From: Bacteroidota bacterium
GTDB taxonomy: Bacteria; Bacteroidota; Bacteroidia; Bacteroidales; Tenuifilaceae
DNA length: 15,340 nucleotides
Reading direction: 5' to 3'
NCBI GenBank assembly: GCA_023406715.1
Contig: JAEXVC010000114.1
Location: 1 to 15,340 of the forward strand
Below, in pieces: positions 14,561 to 15,340 of the stretch (position 1 is its first letter; the number at the start of each line of letters is the position of its first letter). Below the pieces are notes generated by a model that saw nothing but the letters and a program-made list of their open reading frames with translations, had not been told where the DNA came from and searched no databases. A program made the translations under genes and the position numbers.

Positions 14561-15340
14561 CTATAGCTCATCTTTTTTCGATTTGAGAATTGATAGTTCT
14601 CCAAGCATAATCAACTGTTTATCGTGTTCAAGCATATTAAAAACCTTCTCAAAAAGAGCAATTTTATTCTCGAGTCTTTTTTGAGTAAATGGGTGAGGGG
14701 TACCTATCCGATTTGCCCTACTTGTATAATGCGTATACCTTTGAAATAGTTTTTCGCCCGAATTCATGCCGTAATTTTGGGCTATTGAGTTACTGTTTTG
14801 CCTAGTAATTTGCATGCCTCTATAAAAATGAAGCAGCGCAATCTCATTAATTGTAATTGAAGCATTATATCTTGTTGTTTTTTGGGTTTTCTCTAAATAA
14901 CTATTTGAACTAGGCTCTGCATCATCATGAAAACATATTGTAGTAATACCTGAGTCTAGCAATTCCTTGAAGTATTGTATTTGAGGTATAAGCCATTTTT
15001 CCCTTAAAAATGAGTTAATATGTGGATCGAAGTGCAATGGATTTTCCAAATTCTTTATTGCTGAAAGCGATTTATAAATTTCTGCAACATCGTTAATCGA
15101 TTCTATTATAGAGTTATAGAGTGCAATTGTATCTTCTGCGGTTTTAAGTGGGTTATTGTTAATTTTGAGGCCGAAGTATCTATCAAAAAGGGTAGAGTAT
15201 TGTTCTTTTATTCTTAATACGATAAGTTTTAAATATTCGTCGGCCTCAAATTCTAGTTTTTCAATTAGCTTGGCATATAAGTAAAGCCTGTCAATATATG
15301 GCAGTTTTATACTATCAAGACGTGGGACGCTGCTTAAGGG
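14561..15340 (-). CDS. Hypothetical protein of Bacteroidota mobile elements (partial, N-terminus beyond the window)
   Basis: The frame is open from the TAG at 14561 to the window edge, giving 259 residues without a stop, so the true start lies beyond 15340; the TTG at 15049 is not a believable start. The protein is soluble and mostly helical, with a charged N-terminal region, a short beta segment TTICFHDDAEPSSNSYLEK, and a helical tail that reads like a packed bundle (NEIALLHFYRG, NYGMNSGEKLFQRY, and so on). I do not recognise the family securely. The layout recalls RteC-like regulators of Bacteroides conjugative transposons, and the position before an excisionase-like gene fits an element regulator, but this remains a guess. 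Confidence 0.7.
   Translation of the reverse strand, partial: PLSSVPRLDSIKLPYIDRLYLYAKLIEKLEFEADEYLKLIVLRIKEQYSTLFDRYFGLKINNNPLKTAEDTIALYNSIIESINDVAEIYKSLSAIKNLENPLHFDPHINSFLREKWLIPQIQYFKELLDSGITTICFHDDAEPSSNSYLEKTQKTTRYNASITINEIALLHFYRGMQITRQNSNSIAQNYGMNSGEKLFQRYTHYTSRANRIGTPHPFTQKRLENKIALFEKVFNMLEHDKQLIMLGELSILKSKKDEL

Overview
The window looks like a low-GC Bacteroidota chromosome. The evidence is a lipoprotein membrane-fusion subunit paired with an RND pump, a tyrosine recombinase of the Bacteroidota type with the TGLAYID motif, promoter elements of the TAnnTTTG form, and almost no Shine-Dalgarno sequences. No rRNA, tRNA or CRISPR array was seen.

Left part (1-7500), all on the minus strand, looks like host chromosome. 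A three-gene operon (4349 down to beyond position 1) encodes a small protein resembling an isolated NAD-binding half of a ferredoxin-reductase-type enzyme, an RND membrane-fusion lipoprotein, and an RND efflux permease cut by the window edge. Upstream lie a patatin-like phospholipase fused to a POTRA/beta-barrel module (4565-6748) and a Crp/Fnr-family regulator (6885-7445). Two nearly identical FNR-type palindromes, TTGACCTAGATCAA and TTGATGTAGATCAA, sit before the efflux operon and before the patatin gene. Each is centred exactly 33 bp upstream of a TTTG-type -7 element. The regulator's recognition helix has the E-x-x-S-R pattern by which FNR reads TTGAT. I infer a compact local regulon in which this regulator activates an efflux pump and a surface or secreted phospholipase. 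A third, weaker box overlaps the regulator's own start codon.

Middle part (7500-9500) is decayed mobile or accessory DNA. It holds a tyrosine recombinase truncated at its N-terminus and frameshifted by about 11 missing bases, a 390-bp gene-free stretch with a foldable inverted repeat, and a conserved-looking hypothetical gene whose original start is followed by an in-frame stop.

Right part (9500-15340) is an AT-rich accessory island. It carries a stand-alone 1389-aa NACHT-type NTPase with a long helical body and a C-terminal PD-(D/E)xK nuclease-like domain. This is a candidate single-gene anti-phage system with its nuclease at the opposite end from the usual arrangement. It is followed by strong bidirectional terminators. 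Converging on it from the right are an excisionase-like helix-turn-helix gene and a partial hypothetical gene, a pair typical of Bacteroidota integrative elements.
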